A stretch of 64,000 nt of DNA from Cronobacter turicensis z3032 (GTDB lineage Bacteria > Pseudomonadota > Gammaproteobacteria > Enterobacterales > Enterobacteriaceae), in NCBI GenBank assembly GCA_000027065.2, contig FN543093.2, forward strand, positions 872,074-936,073. The letters run 5' to 3'. The notes beneath the pieces were generated by a model, which searched no databases, was not told the DNA's origin, and saw nothing but the letters and a program-made list of their open reading frames with translations. Positions 34,268 through 44,597 of this stretch are shown in pieces. The first letter of the stretch is position 1, and each line of letters begins with the position of its first letter. Both the position numbers and the translations under genes were made by a program.

Positions 34268-35038
34268 ATGGCAACACACTCTCATCACGACAATGTCGAC
34301 AAGCAGTTTGGCTCCCAGGCGAAGGCCTATTTAACCAGCCAGGTGCATGCAACGGGGCGCGATCTCGTTCATCTGCGCGAGCGGCTGGCGGCATTCCCGC
34401 AGGCGCGCCTGCTCGATCTGGGGTGTGGGGCAGGGCATGCCAGCTTTACGGCGGCGGAACAGGTACGGGAAGTGGTGGCTTACGACTTATCTTCTTCCAT
34501 GCTTACGGTCGTGGAAGAGGCGGCGCGTGAACGTGGGCTTACCCATCTGTCGACCTGTCAGGGCTATGCTGAATCGCTGCCTTTTGAGGCGGAGAGTTTT
34601 GATATTGTCATCAGCCGTTATTCGGCGCACCACTGGCACGATGTCGGGCTGGCGTTGCGTGAGGTGAAGCGTGTTCTGAAGCCCGGCGGCATGATGATCA
34701 TGATGGATATTCTGTCGCCGGGCCATCCGGTGCTGGATATCTGGCTGCAAACCATCGAGGCGCTGCGTGACACCTCGCATGTCCATAACTATGCCAGCGG
34801 CGAATGGTTGCAGATGTTCAATCAGGCGGGGCTTATCACCCGAGACGTGCGTACCGACAGGCTGAAGCTGGAGTTTGGCAGCTGGATTGCGCGTATGCGC
34901 ACGCCAGACGTGCTGACGCAGGCAATACGGCTTTATCAGCAAAGCGCGTCGGCTGACGTGCAACGCTATTTCGCGCTGCAGGAGGACGGCTCCTTTACCA
35001 GCGATACCATCATCGTTGAGGTAAATAAGGCGGCGTAA
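34268..35038 (+). CDS. yafE: Class I SAM-dependent methyltransferase YafE
   Basis: A 256-residue protein with Rossmann motif I LLDLGCGAGHAS (about 46-57), motif II VVAYDLSS and the post-motif LREVKRVLKPGG typical of UbiE/type 11 methyltransferases. ATG 34268 is chosen over ATG 34262 because it has the right distance from AAGGA (34256-34260) and gives the E. coli length. The substrate is unknown. Confidence 0.9.
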   Translation: MATHSHHDNVDKQFGSQAKAYLTSQVHATGRDLVHLRERLAAFPQARLLDLGCGAGHASFTAAEQVREVVAYDLSSSMLTVVEEAARERGLTHLSTCQGYAESLPFEAESFDIVISRYSAHHWHDVGLALREVKRVLKPGGMMIMMDILSPGHPVLDIWLQTIEALRDTSHVHNYASGEWLQMFNQAGLITRDVRTDRLKLEFGSWIARMRTPDVLTQAIRLYQQSASADVQRYFALQEDGSFTSDTIIVEVNKAA

Positions 35039-35052
35039 CGTCATAAAAAGAA

Positions 35053-35079
35053 AAAGGCACCGGGGGAATCGGTGCCTTT
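35053..35079. terminator. Terminator between convergent yafE and mltD
   Basis: A 10-bp stem AAAGGCACCG/CGGTGCCTTT with A-rich and T-rich sides, able to act in both directions. Confidence 0.75.
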
Positions 35080-35101
35080 CTACTCTTATCGCGGCTTGTC
35101 G

Positions 35102-36475
35102 TCAGGAATCAGGCGTTGAACTGTTCTTCACAAACAGGGTGATTTGATCGCCCGGTTGCAGATTGTCCGTATCACTGTTCCAGCGCAACACATCCTTGAT
35201 GTTAACGCCATGACGCTTAGCGATGCTTGCGAGCGAATCGCCCTTACGCACTTTATAGGTGATGCTGTCATTGTTGCTTGCCAGTTCACCCGCGCCGCTA
35301 ACCGTGCCGACAGAGAGCGTCTGGCCTGGTTTCAGCTTCGCGCCGCGCAGATTATTCCAGCGCTGCAAATCTTTGGTGCTGACGTTCATCCGTGCGGCAA
35401 TTGCGGAAAGCGTATCGCCAGACCGGACTTTGTACGTCCGCGCCGACAGCGAATTATCCGCAACCAGCGTCGGCTGAACCGCGGCGATTTCACCGGCTGC
35501 CAGAGACGTACGCAACTGCTGCGCATGTTTCTGCGGCACCATTACGTACTGTGGCCCGCTTACGCCAAGGGTAGAGCCCTTAACGCCAGCATTAAAGGTT
35601 TTCAGTTTATTCACTGAAATCCCCGCCATTTCCGCCAGCTGTTCCATTTCCACCGGATTATTGACCTTCACGCGTGCCAGCGCGCGGCTTTCATCCGTTG
35701 ACGGTAAACGCACCCCATACCTTTTGCTGTTTTTGAGAATGTCACTCAACGCCAGCATTTTCGGCACGTAAATTTTGGTTTCCTGTGGCAGTGAGAGCGA
35801 CCAAAAATCCGTGGGTTTGCCACGTGCTTTATTCGCTTTCATTGCCTTCAATACACGACCTTCACCGCTGTTATAAGCCGCGACAGTGAGTAACCAGTCG
35901 CCGTCGAACATACGGTTCAGACGCTGCATCATGTTGAGTGCGGCAGTGGTTGAGGCCACCACGTCACGACGCGCGTCGTAATTTCGGGTCTGTTTTAAAC
36001 CATAATTCCGCCCCGTGCTCGGGACAATCTGCCAGATGCCTGCGGCATTCGCGCCAGATGTCGCGTGGGGGTTAAAAGCGCTCTCCACTATGGGTAGTAG
36101 TACCAGTTCCATTGGCATATTACGTTTTTTAATCTGCCCGGCTATCCAGTACATATACGGCTCTGCCCGTAAAGTTACATCGTGGAGATAGCTCTTATTA
36201 CTCAAATACTTCAGTTTTTGTTCGCGGATCCGGTCATTTTCCGGAATCCCCATCTTTAGCTCGTCGCCAATGAAAGTCCACAGGTCCTGATCTTGCGCGA
36301 GGAACGTTCCATCGTCCATCCACCGCGCAGAAGCCGCTCGACCAGCGAACTTTCCTGCTTCCCCTTGACCAGCCGCAGAAAGGCTCTGTGCATGCTGTTG
36401 GACACCGCCGTCATGTTGAGACGCCTGGCACCCCACAAGCAGGACAGAGGCGAGTAAGATCGCTTTTGCCTTCAT
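35102..36475 (-). CDS. mltD: Membrane-bound lytic murein transglycosylase D
   Basis: MltD is an outer-membrane lipoprotein (Cys16 in LLVGC) that cleaves glycan strands with formation of 1,6-anhydroMurNAc. The 457 residues comprise the signal, a GH23 SLT domain with catalytic Glu131 (LPIVESAFNPHATS), AGIWQIVPSTG and AAYNSGEGRV motifs, and two C-terminal LysM peptidoglycan-binding repeats (about 347-389 and 406-449). gloB lies just upstream on the same strand. Confidence 0.95.
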   Translation of the reverse strand: MKAKAILLASVLLVGCQASQHDGGVQQHAQSLSAAGQGEAGKFAGRAASARWMDDGTFLAQDQDLWTFIGDELKMGIPENDRIREQKLKYLSNKSYLHDVTLRAEPYMYWIAGQIKKRNMPMELVLLPIVESAFNPHATSGANAAGIWQIVPSTGRNYGLKQTRNYDARRDVVASTTAALNMMQRLNRMFDGDWLLTVAAYNSGEGRVLKAMKANKARGKPTDFWSLSLPQETKIYVPKMLALSDILKNSKRYGVRLPSTDESRALARVKVNNPVEMEQLAEMAGISVNKLKTFNAGVKGSTLGVSGPQYVMVPQKHAQQLRTSLAAGEIAAVQPTLVADNSLSARTYKVRSGDTLSAIAARMNVSTKDLQRWNNLRGAKLKPGQTLSVGTVSGAGELASNNDSITYKVRKGDSLASIAKRHGVNIKDVLRWNSDTDNLQPGDQITLFVKNSSTPDS

Positions 36476-36546
36476 GTGTGTGTCAATAGTTGCTTAAAAG
36501 ACGAGCAATGATAACGGCGAAGTTTCCTGAATACAAGTAAGAATTT

Positions 36547-37302
36547 TTAGAAGTTATCTTTCTTTGACCTTAACCACGCGAATCTCTCCTCAGGGGTTGA
36601 CAACCGCAGATCTGGATTAATTTTATCAATTAAATCATCGTCTTCCAGACGCAGGTAAAGATTTATTTGACGCTCATTTTTAAGAATTGAGGGGAGTGTT
36701 TTTTGATTTTTCGCACGTAACTCATTAACTTCTCGATAATATTGGGTTAAAACCGGATCGTTCGGTAAAATAGCCACTAAAAACTTAAGATTGCTTAATG
36801 TGTACTCGTGGGCGCAGCAAATGAGGGTATTTTCAGGCAGTGCGTTTATTTTCTGGAAGGACTGATACATCTGCGTGGGCGTGCCTTCAAACAGGCGTCC
36901 GCAGCCAGCCGAGAACATCGTGTCACCGCAGAAAAGATAAGGGAAACTGAAATATGAGAAATGTCCTAAAGTGTGACCTGGCGTAGAGAACGCGAGGAAT
37001 TCACAACCCAGAACGTTGAACTTCTCGCCATCGTTGACTATAACCTGCGCGCCTTTGCTGCGAGTCTCTTCCGGCCCGTACACGATGAGATCCGGAAACC
37101 GCGCCACTAACGCTTTCACGCCGCCTGTATGGTCGTGATGATGATGTGTAAGCAGAATTGCCACCGGCTGCCACTGGTTTTCCTCAATGGCGCGAAAAAC
37201 GGGTTCCGCCTCGCCCGGGTCGACAATCAGGCATTTTCCTTCCTCATCATTCAACACCCAGATGTAGTTATCCTCGAAAGCAGGAATACTGTTAAGATTC
37301 AT
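36547..37302 (-). CDS. gloB: Hydroxyacylglutathione hydrolase (glyoxalase II)
   Basis: GloB hydrolyses S-lactoylglutathione to lactate and glutathione. The 251-residue metallo-beta-lactamase fold has the binuclear zinc motif [10 protein letters not shown] (52-61), the further ligands GHTLGH and [12 protein letters not shown], and the substrate-binding C-terminal domain. It is divergent from yafS. Confidence 0.95.
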   Translation of the reverse strand: MNLNSIPAFEDNYIWVLNDEEGKCLIVDPGEAEPVFRAIEENQWQPVAILLTHHHHDHTGGVKALVARFPDLIVYGPEETRSKGAQVIVNDGEKFNVLGCEFLAFSTPGHTLGHFSYFSFPYLFCGDTMFSAGCGRLFEGTPTQMYQSFQKINALPENTLICCAHEYTLSNLKFLVAILPNDPVLTQYYREVNELRAKNQKTLPSILKNERQINLYLRLEDDDLIDKINPDLRLSTPEERFAWLRSKKDNF

Positions 37303-37334
37303 AAATCACCTCTTATGCGTTACGGAAGGTAGTG

Positions 37335-38051
37335 ATGAAACCGGCAAGGACACCCGCGACACTCAGCGCACCGGCCCACTGGGATGCGTTTTCCTGGGGC
37401 GACCATTACCGCGCGACGCTTGAGCGGGAACTCCAGCCCTGGCTTGGGAAAATGTATGGCTTTCATTTACTTAAGATAGGCAATCTCAGCGCGGAGATAA
37501 ATACCGAAGCCTGCGCTATTTCACATCAGGTCAATATCGCCCTGCAGGGCGACGCGTTGCAGGTGCAGGGCGATCCGCTGCATCTGCCGTTTGCCGCGAA
37601 ATCCGTGGATGCCTGCCTGCTGGCGCATACGCTGCCCTGGTGCCCCGATCCGCACCGTCTGCTCAATGAGGCGGACCGGGTGCTGATTGACGACGGCTGG
37701 CTGATTATGACGGGCTTCAATCCGGTCAGCCTGCTCGGGGCCGCAAAACTTCTGCCGGTCATGCGCAAACGCGCGCCTGTGAATAGCCGGATGTTTACGA
37801 TGATGCGTCAGATGGACTGGTTGTCGCTGCTTAATTTCGAACTGCTCTATTACAGCCGCTGCCAGGTGTTGCCGTGGTGTCGGCAGGGCGGAAAGATGCT
37901 GACCAAACATCTGCCGGCGCTGGGGTGTTTACAGGTGATGGTGGCGCGTAAGCGCACCATCCCGCTGACGATGAACCCGTTAATGAAGGCGCGCGCCCGC
38001 ACGCATCTGCGTCCGGCGGTCGGCGCCACGCGCCAGTATCGTAAACCTTAG
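37335..38051 (+). CDS. yafS: SAM-dependent methyltransferase-like protein YafS
   Basis: A 238-residue relative of type 11 methyltransferases. A glycine-rich motif I is weak, but [31 protein letters not shown] is the conserved central part. ATG 37335 matches the E. coli start; a GTG codon lies directly before it. It is convergent with rnhA and their ends overlap by four bases. The substrate is unknown. Confidence 0.88.
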   Translation: MKPARTPATLSAPAHWDAFSWGDHYRATLERELQPWLGKMYGFHLLKIGNLSAEINTEACAISHQVNIALQGDALQVQGDPLHLPFAAKSVDACLLAHTLPWCPDPHRLLNEADRVLIDDGWLIMTGFNPVSLLGAAKLLPVMRKRAPVNSRMFTMMRQMDWLSLLNFELLYYSRCQVLPWCRQGGKMLTKHLPALGCLQVMVARKRTIPLTMNPLMKARARTHLRPAVGATRQYRKP

Positions 38052-38524
38052 CTGGCCGTCGCTTCCGGCTGATAGCCGGTATCTTCCAGCGTCGGCGCCA
38101 TGGCGGCGGCGCGGGCCAGTTCGTCGCAGCGCTCGTTTTCCGGGTGACCAGCGTGGCCCTTTACCCATTCCCATTTGATTTCGTGCTGGCTCAGCGCCGC
38201 ATCCAGCCGTTGCCATAAATCGACATTTTTCACCGGCTTCTTCTCGGCCGTCTTCCAGCCGCGTTTTTTCCAGTTATGGATCCACTGCGTGATGCCCTGG
38301 CGCACATACTGGCTGTCAGTGCTCAGCGTCACAATGCAGTGCTCGCGCAGCGCCTCAAGGGAGACAATCGCCGCCATCAGCTCCATACGGTTATTGGTAG
38401 TCAGGCGATAGCCCGCGCTGAAGGTCCGCTCATGCTGTTTGTAGCGCAGGATAGCGCCATAGCCGCCCGGCCCTGGGTTGCCGAGACAAGATCCATCGGT
38501 GAAAATTTCTACCTGTTTACGCAT
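38048..38524 (-). CDS. rnhA: Ribonuclease HI
   Basis: RNase HI degrades the RNA strand of RNA-DNA hybrids. From ATG 38524 the protein has 158 residues (155 in E. coli). The catalytic acids are Asp10 (FTDGSCLG), Glu48 (NRMELM), Asp70 (STDSQYV) and Asp134. A longer upstream frame is not used because it runs into the dnaQ promoter region. It is divergent from dnaQ, the arrangement known from E. coli where the promoters overlap. Confidence 0.96.
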   Translation of the reverse strand: MRKQVEIFTDGSCLGNPGPGGYGAILRYKQHERTFSAGYRLTTNNRMELMAAIVSLEALREHCIVTLSTDSQYVRQGITQWIHNWKKRGWKTAEKKPVKNVDLWQRLDAALSQHEIKWEWVKGHAGHPENERCDELARAAAMAPTLEDTGYQPEATAS

Positions 38525-38576
38525 CTCTGGTAGACTTCCTGTGAGTAAAAAGCCAAGTCTGACATAAACGAGCGCT

Positions 38577-39308
38577 ATGAGCACAGCTATTACACGACAG
38601 ATCGTTCTGGATACCGAAACCACCGGTATGAACCAGATAGGCGCCCATTATGAAGGGCACCGCATTATTGAGATCGGTGCGGTCGAAGTCATCAACCGCC
38701 GCCTGACCGGCAATAACTTCCACGTCTACCTCAAGCCCGACCGTCTGGTGGACCCGGAAGCCTTTATGGTTCACGGGATCTCCGATGAGTTCCTGATGAA
38801 TAAACCCGTTTTCGGCGATGTGGTGGAAGATTTTCTCGATTACATCCGCGGCGCTGAACTTGTCATCCATAACGCCTCGTTCGATATCGGCTTTATGGAT
38901 TACGAATTCGGCATGCTTAAACGCGGCCTACCGAAAACCGAAACGTTCTGCAAAATCACCGACAGCCTGGCGCTGGCCCGTAAAATGTTCCCGGGCAAGC
39001 GCAACAGCCTCGATGCGTTATGCTCGCGTTATGAAATAGACAACACCAAGCGTACGCTGCACGGGGCGCTGCTCGACGCCCAAATTCTCGCGGATGTGTA
39101 TCTGGCGATGACCGGCGGGCAGACCTCCATTGCGTTCGCGATGGAAGGGGACGGGCAACAGCAGCGGGACGATACCGGCATTCAGCGCGTAGTGCGTCAG
39201 GCGTCGCGTCTGAAAGTGGTCAGGGCCTGCGATGAAGAGCTGGCGGCGCATGAATCGCGTCTCGATCTGGTGCAGAAAAAGGGCGGCAGCTGCCTCTGGC
39301 GCGCCTGA
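38577..39308 (+). CDS. dnaQ: DNA polymerase III epsilon subunit (proofreading exonuclease)
   Basis: DnaQ is the 3'-5' exonuclease of the replicase and partner of DnaE, encoded at 6321. DEDDh motifs are present: LDTETTG (Asp12, Glu14), the Exo [11 protein letters not shown], and LHGALLDAQ (catalytic His about 162 and Asp about 167). A clamp-binding QTSIAF motif and the alpha-binding C-terminal segment (about 190-243) are conserved. Length is 243 residues, as in E. coli. Confidence 0.97.
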   Translation: MSTAITRQIVLDTETTGMNQIGAHYEGHRIIEIGAVEVINRRLTGNNFHVYLKPDRLVDPEAFMVHGISDEFLMNKPVFGDVVEDFLDYIRGAELVIHNASFDIGFMDYEFGMLKRGLPKTETFCKITDSLALARKMFPGKRNSLDALCSRYEIDNTKRTLHGALLDAQILADVYLAMTGGQTSIAFAMEGDGQQQRDDTGIQRVVRQASRLKVVRACDEELAAHESRLDLVQKKGGSCLWRA

Positions 39309-39383
39309 TTGTACTGAAAACGCTGACAAATTCGCCGTGCGGGCGATTTTTAAAGCAAACGATTCAAAATGTGAGAAAAAGCG

Positions 39384-39412
39384 TTGACGGCACAGGGGGC
39401 AGTCCGTAATAT
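39384..39412 (+). promoter_or_regulatory. Promoter of the single tRNA-Asp gene
   Basis: The -35 TTGACG (39384-39389), a 17-base spacer and -10 TAATAT (39407-39412) are followed by a GC-rich discriminator, as is usual for stable RNA genes. Confidence 0.85.
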
Positions 39413-39440
39413 TCGCCCCGTTCCCCAGGGAACACAACGC

Positions 39441-39517
39441 GGAGCGGTAGTTCAGTCGGTTAGAATACCTGCCTGTCACGCAGGGGGTCGCGGGTTCGAG
39501 TCCCGTCCGTTCCGCCA
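39441..39517 (+). tRNA. tRNA-Asp (GTC)
   Basis: A 77-base gene with anticodon GTC at 39475-39477 and encoded CCA. It corresponds to aspV of E. coli downstream of dnaQ. It is base-for-base identical to the rRNA-linked tRNA-Asp at 31522. Confidence 0.97.
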
Positions 39518-39524
39518 CTATTCA

Positions 39525-39556
39525 GAAAGCCCGAATCAGCAATGATTCGGGCTTTC
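39525..39556 (+). terminator. Terminator after tRNA-Asp
   Basis: A 14-bp perfect stem (GAAAGCCCGAATCA with its complement) around a GCAA loop. The downstream side is only moderately T-rich. Confidence 0.7.
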
Positions 39557-39606
39557 GTCATTTCCGCGTCAGGAAAAACGGCGGGCCGCAAACGGCCCGT
39601 GATGGT

Positions 39607-40377
39607 TTACCCGAGCGTAAACCGGTCGGCGTCCTGCCAGGCCGGGAATTTCTCGCGATAATCTTTAAGCGATTCCAGCGACAGCTCAGCTTCCACGCGT
39701 ACCGCCTGATGCGCCTCGCTCGCGGCGATGATTTCGCCCTGCGGGTTGATAATGCGGCTGTCGCCGCGATAGTGATGGCCGTTGCCGTCGCTGCCGACGC
39801 GATTACAGGCCGCGACATACGCCTGGTTTTCGATAGCGCGCGCCGTCAGCAGCGCCTGCCAGTGCAGGGCGCGCGGGGCGGGCCAGTTCGCCACATACAG
39901 CGCCAGATCATAATCGTCGCGGTTGCGCGACCACACCGGGAAGCGCAGGTCATAACAGACCAGCGGCAGAATGCGCCAGCCGCGCCACTCCACCACCAGC
40001 CGCGTGTCGCCCGCCACATAATGCTGATGCTCATCGGCCATGCGGAAGAGATGCCGTTTATCGTAGCGATGCACCGCGCCCTGCGGCTCCACCAGTAAAA
40101 AACGGTTCACCGGCCCGCGCTCGCTCTGCAACGCCGCGCTGCCAGCCACCATCGCGCCGGTCTGGCGGGCTTTTTCCTGCATCCAGGCGACGACGGTCTC
40201 TTCGGGCAGCGACGACTGCGCGGCTTCCATCGCAAAGCCCGTGGTAAACATCTCCGGCAGCACAATCAGATCCCGTCCCTGCGCCTTTTCCAGCAGCACG
40301 TCGAAGTGGCGCAGGTTGGCGGGACCGTCCATCCAGCTCAGCGGCTGCTGCATCAGCGAAATTTTTAAACCAGACAC
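39607..40377 (-). CDS. yafV: Omega-amidase YafV
   Basis: A 256-residue nitrilase-superfamily protein with the Glu42-Lys107-Cys141 triad visible in LPEMFTTG, YDKRHLF and LVCYDLRFP. YafV family enzymes hydrolyse alpha-ketoglutaramate and alpha-ketosuccinamate, repairing by-products of transaminases. It is closely similar to the E. coli protein. It lies downstream of fadE on the same strand but is separated by a terminator. Confidence 0.92.
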   Translation of the reverse strand: MSGLKISLMQQPLSWMDGPANLRHFDVLLEKAQGRDLIVLPEMFTTGFAMEAAQSSLPEETVVAWMQEKARQTGAMVAGSAALQSERGPVNRFLLVEPQGAVHRYDKRHLFRMADEHQHYVAGDTRLVVEWRGWRILPLVCYDLRFPVWSRNRDDYDLALYVANWPAPRALHWQALLTARAIENQAYVAACNRVGSDGNGHHYRGDSRIINPQGEIIAASEAHQAVRVEAELSLESLKDYREKFPAWQDADRFTLG

Positions 40378-40446
40378 GTTCAGACTCCCCCGTCATTGGC
40401 TACTCTGGCCACTTTATCATGCACGCGGCAGGATGCGAGGCAATAA

Positions 40447-40472
40447 AAAACCCCGCCGGAGCGGGGTTTTTT
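40447..40472 (-). terminator. Terminator after fadE
   Basis: The stem AAAAACCCCGC/GCGGGGTTTTT with a CGGA loop has a T run on the minus strand just past the fadE stop. It is symmetric, so it could act both ways. Confidence 0.82.
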
Positions 40473-40484
40473 AACAGGGCTGGA

Positions 40485-42929
40485 TCAGGCGGCTTCAACT
40501 TTACGTACCGTTTCCGGCAGCTTTACCGGCTGTGTCGCCAGCGCATCCGGCTCGAAATCGTCAACGTTAATGCTGCGCAGACGGCTCTCTTCGGCACGGA
40601 TAAGAATAGCGGCCTCGTCTTCATTGATACGGCCTTCTTTCAGCGCGCGTTTCGCCAGCTCATCAAGACGGGTAAACGGCAGGTTTTTGCCCATCTCTTT
40701 GCAGATCCGCTGGTGGATAGGATCGGCGGCCATTACCTCCAGCAGCGCCTGTTCCAGCAGCCCGACCGGGTTATGCTCGCTCGGCGTCAGGTACTGACCG
40801 CGGCCGATACGTGAACGGGTCGCCGACGGCGTTTGCAGGATCTTCGCAAGCTTATGGTCGAGCTTATCGGAAGGCGCGTCGTAACGGCGGCCCGCCGGGA
40901 AAATCGCCAGGCTCAGCAGGCCTGCCACCGCGCCATTCGGGAAGTTACGCAGCAGATCGCTGATCGCCTGCTCGGCCTGATGCAGCGCATCCTGCACGCC
41001 CCAGTGCACCAGCGGGAGATCCGCCTCCTGGCGGCCTTCGTCGTCGTAGCGCTTGAGCACCGCCGAGGCCAGATAGAGCTGGCTCAGCACATCGCCCAGA
41101 CGCGCCGAGATACGCTCGCGACGCTTCAGACTGCCGCCCAGTACCGCCATCGACATGTCGGAGAGCAGAGCCAGGCTGGCGCTCAGGCGGTTGATATGCT
41201 GATAGTAGCGGCGCGTGGCATCGCGGGTCGGGCTGCGGCTGGTCAGGCCGTTGGTCAGGCCAAGCCAGAAGCTGCGCACCATGTTGCTGCCCACGTGGCC
41301 GATATGACGGAACAGCAGCTTATCGAAGGCGTTAACGTCGTTATTCTGCGCCGCCGCCATCTCTTCCAGCACATACGGGTGGCAACGAATCGCGCCCTGG
41401 CCGAAGATCATCATGGTGCGGGTCAGGATATTCGCGCCTTCCACGGTAATTGCGATAGGCGCGCCCTGATAAGCGCGGGCCAGGAAGTTGCCCTCGCCGA
41501 GCATAATGCCTTTACCGCCTGCGATATCCATCGCATCAATAATGGATTGCTGACCGCGGTGGGTGCAGTGATATTTCACAATCGCCGACAGGACCGCCGG
41601 TTTTTCGCCAAGCATAATGCCGTAGGTGATAAGCGATGCAGCGGCGTCCATCACGTAGGCGTTACCGGCGATGCGCGCCAGCGGCTCTTCAATCCCTTCC
41701 ATCTTACCGATCGAGACTTTGAACTGACGGCGAATGTGGGCGTAGGCGCCGGTGGCCAGCGCAATCGACTTCAGGCTACCGGTCGAGTTAGACGGCAGCG
41801 TAATGCCGCGGCCCACCGACAGGCATTCCACCAGCATACGCCAGCCCTGACCGGCCATCTTCGGCCCGCCGATGATATAGTCGATAGGCACAAAGATATC
41901 GTTGCCGCGCGTCGGGCCGTTCTGGAACGGCACGTTGAGCGGGAAGTGGCGGCGACCGATTTCCACGCCCGGCGTGTTCGTCGGGATCAGCGCACAGGTA
42001 ATGCCGAGCTCTTGCTCGCCGCCCAGCAGACGATCCGGGTCAGAGAGTTTAAACGCGAGGCCCAGCACGGTGGCGATAGGCGCGAGCGTAATGTAGCGCT
42101 TGTTCCAGGTGAGGCGCATACCGAGCACCTGCTCGCCCTGCCACTCGCCCATGCAAACCACGCCGGTATCCGGAATGGCGCCCGCATCGGAGCCCGCTTC
42201 AGGACTGGTCAGCGCGAAGCAGGGAATTTCCACGCCACGCGCCAGGCGCGGCAGGTAGTGGTTCTTCTGCGCTTCGGTGCCGTAGTGTTGCAGCAGTTCG
42301 CCAGGGCCGAGGGAGTTTGGCACGCCGACGGTGATGGCGAGAATGCCGGAGACGCCGGAGAGTTTTTGCAGCACGCGGGACTGCGCGTAAGCCGAGAACT
42401 CCAGACCGCCGTACTCTTTTTTGATGATCATCGCAAAAAAGCGATGCTCTTTCAGGAACGCCCACAGCTCCGGCGGCAGATCCGCCATTTCATGCGTTAT
42501 CTGGAAGTCATTCGCCATGCGGCACGCTTCTTCCACCGGGCCGTCAATAAACGCCTGCTCTTCGGCGGTCAGCTTCGGCTGCGGGTAGTTATGCAGCTTC
42601 TGCCAGTCCGGGTTGCCGCGGAACAGATCGCCTTCCCACCAGGTCGTCCCGGCGTCGATCGCTTCTTTCTCCGTGCGCGACATTGGCGGCATCACTTTAC
42701 GAAAGCCGCGGAACACGGGCGCGGAGATCAGAGACTTACGCACCGGCGTAAGGTTCAACGGCACCAGAATAATCGCCAGCGGCACCAGCAGCCACAGCGA
42801 CCACAAGCCGACGGCGCCCAGGGCGGCGGTCCAGGCGAGCAGGATCAGGCTGCTGAGTGGCAGGCTGACGCGATGGTAAAACAGCGCACCGATAAGAACG
42901 AGGGTGGCAACGATACTCAAGATCATCAT
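40485..42929 (-). CDS. fadE: Acyl-CoA dehydrogenase FadE
   Basis: FadE carries out the first step of fatty acid beta-oxidation, making trans-2-enoyl-CoA with FAD reduction. The 814 residues equal the E. coli length. Two N-terminal hydrophobic segments (about 3-60) anchor it to the membrane. The acyl-CoA dehydrogenase core follows ([54 protein letters not shown]), then a large C-terminal domain. A FadR-type operator lies just upstream. Confidence 0.97.
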   Translation of the reverse strand: MMILSIVATLVLIGALFYHRVSLPLSSLILLAWTAALGAVGLWSLWLLVPLAIILVPLNLTPVRKSLISAPVFRGFRKVMPPMSRTEKEAIDAGTTWWEGDLFRGNPDWQKLHNYPQPKLTAEEQAFIDGPVEEACRMANDFQITHEMADLPPELWAFLKEHRFFAMIIKKEYGGLEFSAYAQSRVLQKLSGVSGILAITVGVPNSLGPGELLQHYGTEAQKNHYLPRLARGVEIPCFALTSPEAGSDAGAIPDTGVVCMGEWQGEQVLGMRLTWNKRYITLAPIATVLGLAFKLSDPDRLLGGEQELGITCALIPTNTPGVEIGRRHFPLNVPFQNGPTRGNDIFVPIDYIIGGPKMAGQGWRMLVECLSVGRGITLPSNSTGSLKSIALATGAYAHIRRQFKVSIGKMEGIEEPLARIAGNAYVMDAAASLITYGIMLGEKPAVLSAIVKYHCTHRGQQSIIDAMDIAGGKGIMLGEGNFLARAYQGAPIAITVEGANILTRTMMIFGQGAIRCHPYVLEEMAAAQNNDVNAFDKLLFRHIGHVGSNMVRSFWLGLTNGLTSRSPTRDATRRYYQHINRLSASLALLSDMSMAVLGGSLKRRERISARLGDVLSQLYLASAVLKRYDDEGRQEADLPLVHWGVQDALHQAEQAISDLLRNFPNGAVAGLLSLAIFPAGRRYDAPSDKLDHKLAKILQTPSATRSRIGRGQYLTPSEHNPVGLLEQALLEVMAADPIHQRICKEMGKNLPFTRLDELAKRALKEGRINEDEAAILIRAEESRLRSINVDDFEPDALATQPVKLPETVRKVEAA

Positions 42930-42953
42930 AAAGAAAAGCTCCCTTGCTTGTAG

Positions 42954-42968
42954 GAGGTCTGACCACTT
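42954..42968 (-). promoter_or_regulatory. FadR operator of fadE
   Basis: Minus-strand AAGTGGTCAGACCTC matches the FadR consensus AACTGGTCNGACCTG-like core (TGGTCNGACC). It lies about 25 bases upstream of the fadE start, where FadR represses the gene in E. coli. Confidence 0.72.
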
Positions 42969-43157
42969 GTGATGATATGGTTGTAGAGGATGTTGCTTTT
43001 TTTAGCAATGCGTTCACAAAATAATTACAACCTGGCTCACATTGTTGCCGCACGTAAACGCAAAACCTGTACGCCTGGCGCGGCGTAGCGCTTCTCGCTC
43101 CCGGCACTATCCGCTACACTGCATCCGGTTACTTTTTAATGCTGAAGGATATCCCTC

Positions 43158-43739
43158 ATGTACCAGGATCTGATTCGTAACGAGCTGAACGAAGCGGCCG
43201 AAACGCTGGCTAACTTTCTGAAAGATGAAGCCAATATTCACGCTATCCAGCGTGCGGCGGTGCTGCTGGCGGACAGCTTTAAAGCGGGCGGCAAAGTGCT
43301 CTCGTGCGGCAACGGCGGTTCGCACTGCGACGCGATGCACTTCGCCGAAGAGCTGACCGGGCGCTACCGTGAAAACCGTCCGGGCTACCCGGCGATCGCC
43401 ATTTCCGACGTCAGCCACATCTCCTGCGTCGGCAACGATTTCGGTTACGACCACATCTTCTCCCGCTATGTCGAAGCGGTAGGGCGCGAGGGCGATGTCC
43501 TGCTCGGCATTTCTACCTCCGGCAACTCCGGCAACGTGATTAAAGCGATTGACGCCGCGCGCGCCAAAGGCATGAAAGTCATCACGCTGACCGGTAAAGA
43601 CGGCGGCAAAATGGCGGGAACGGCGGATGTGGAAATTCGCGTGCCGCATTTCGGCTATGCTGACCGTATTCAGGAAATTCACATTAAAGTGATCCACATC
43701 CTGATCCAGCTTATCGAAAAAGAGATGGTCAAAGCCTGA
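43158..43739 (+). CDS. gmhA: Sedoheptulose-7-phosphate isomerase GmhA
   Basis: GmhA (LpcA) makes D-glycero-D-manno-heptose 7-phosphate, the first step to LPS core heptose. The 193-residue SIS domain keeps [19 protein letters not shown] (catalytic Glu65) and the C-terminal [12 protein letters not shown] (catalytic His180). It starts at ATG 43158, shortly after AAGGATAT. GmhB of the same pathway is at 25451. Confidence 0.96.
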   Translation: MYQDLIRNELNEAAETLANFLKDEANIHAIQRAAVLLADSFKAGGKVLSCGNGGSHCDAMHFAEELTGRYRENRPGYPAIAISDVSHISCVGNDFGYDHIFSRYVEAVGREGDVLLGISTSGNSGNVIKAIDAARAKGMKVITLTGKDGGKMAGTADVEIRVPHFGYADRIQEIHIKVIHILIQLIEKEMVKA

Positions 43740-43829
43740 TAAGGCGCTGTCGCCGGACGCGCTCGACGCACGACCGGCTTGCCCCAGTGACGCCTTCCGA
43801 CAGGAAGGCGGCGTGTGATGAGGTGATCT

Positions 43830-44597
43830 ATGTGCGAACTGCTCGGGATGAGCGCCAACGTGCCGACGGATATCTGCTTTAGCTTTACCGGCCTCGTGCA
43901 GCGGGGCGGGGGAACCGGCCCGCATAAAGACGGCTGGGGCATTACCTTCTACGAAGGCAAAGGCTGTCGCACCTTTAAAGATCCGCAACCGAGCTACAAC
44001 TCGCCCATCGCGAAGCTGGTGCAGGACTACCCGATCAAATCCTGTTCCGTAGTGGCCCATATTCGTCAGGCGAACCGCGGCGAAGTGGCGCTGGAAAACA
44101 CGCACCCGTTTACCCGCGAGCTATGGGGCCGCAACTGGACTTATGCCCATAACGGCCAGCTTACTGGCTATCGCTCGCTCGATACCGGCCCGTTTCGCCC
44201 GATTGGCGAAACCGACAGTGAAAAAGCGTTCTGCTGGCTGCTGCATAAACTCACCACGCGCTACCCGCGAACGCCAGGCAACATGACGGCGGTCTTTCGC
44301 TATATCGCGGAGCTGGCGGGCGAACTGCGGGAGAAGGGCGTGTTCAATATGCTGCTGTCCGACGGGCGCTATGTGATGGCGTTCTGCTCCACCAATCTCT
44401 TCTGGATAACGCGCCGCGCGCCGTTTGGCGTGGCCAAACTGCTCGATCAGGATGTGGAAATTGATTTTCAGGAGGAGACCACACCGAATGATGTGGTCAC
44501 GGTGATCGCCACTCAGCCGCTGACGGGCAATGAAACCTGGCACAAAATCATGCCAGGCGAGTGGGCGTTATTTTGTCTCGGGGAGCGTATAGTTTGA
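43830..44597 (+). CDS. yafJ: Class II glutamine amidotransferase-like protein YafJ
   Basis: A 255-residue Ntn-hydrolase of the GATase type 2 fold. The nucleophile is Cys2 ([10 protein letters not shown]). The substrate-site motifs [14 protein letters not shown] and YAHNGQL are present. The family includes the ergothioneine enzyme EgtC, but the role of YafJ is not known. A hairpin (CGCCTTCC/GGAAGGCG, 43791-43810) precedes it. Its 3' end overlaps the convergent dpaA/yafK gene by 30 bases. Confidence 0.9.
   Translation: MCELLGMSANVPTDICFSFTGLVQRGGGTGPHKDGWGITFYEGKGCRTFKDPQPSYNSPIAKLVQDYPIKSCSVVAHIRQANRGEVALENTHPFTRELWGRNWTYAHNGQLTGYRSLDTGPFRPIGETDSEKAFCWLLHKLTTRYPRTPGNMTAVFRYIAELAGELREKGVFNMLLSDGRYVMAFCSTNLFWITRRAPFGVAKLLDQDVEIDFQEETTPNDVVTVIATQPLTGNETWHKIMPGEWALFCLGERIV

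Noticed and set aside
40833..42953. A 706-codon open frame antisense to fadE
   Set aside because: It is a GC-rich shadow frame. The fadE protein on the other strand is full length and highly conserved, and this frame has Arg/His/Gln-rich nonsense composition.
43741..43829. Hairpin between gmhA and yafJ considered as a terminator
   Set aside because: A good stem (43791-43810) but no T tract follows; it may instead be a REP-like or leader structure.
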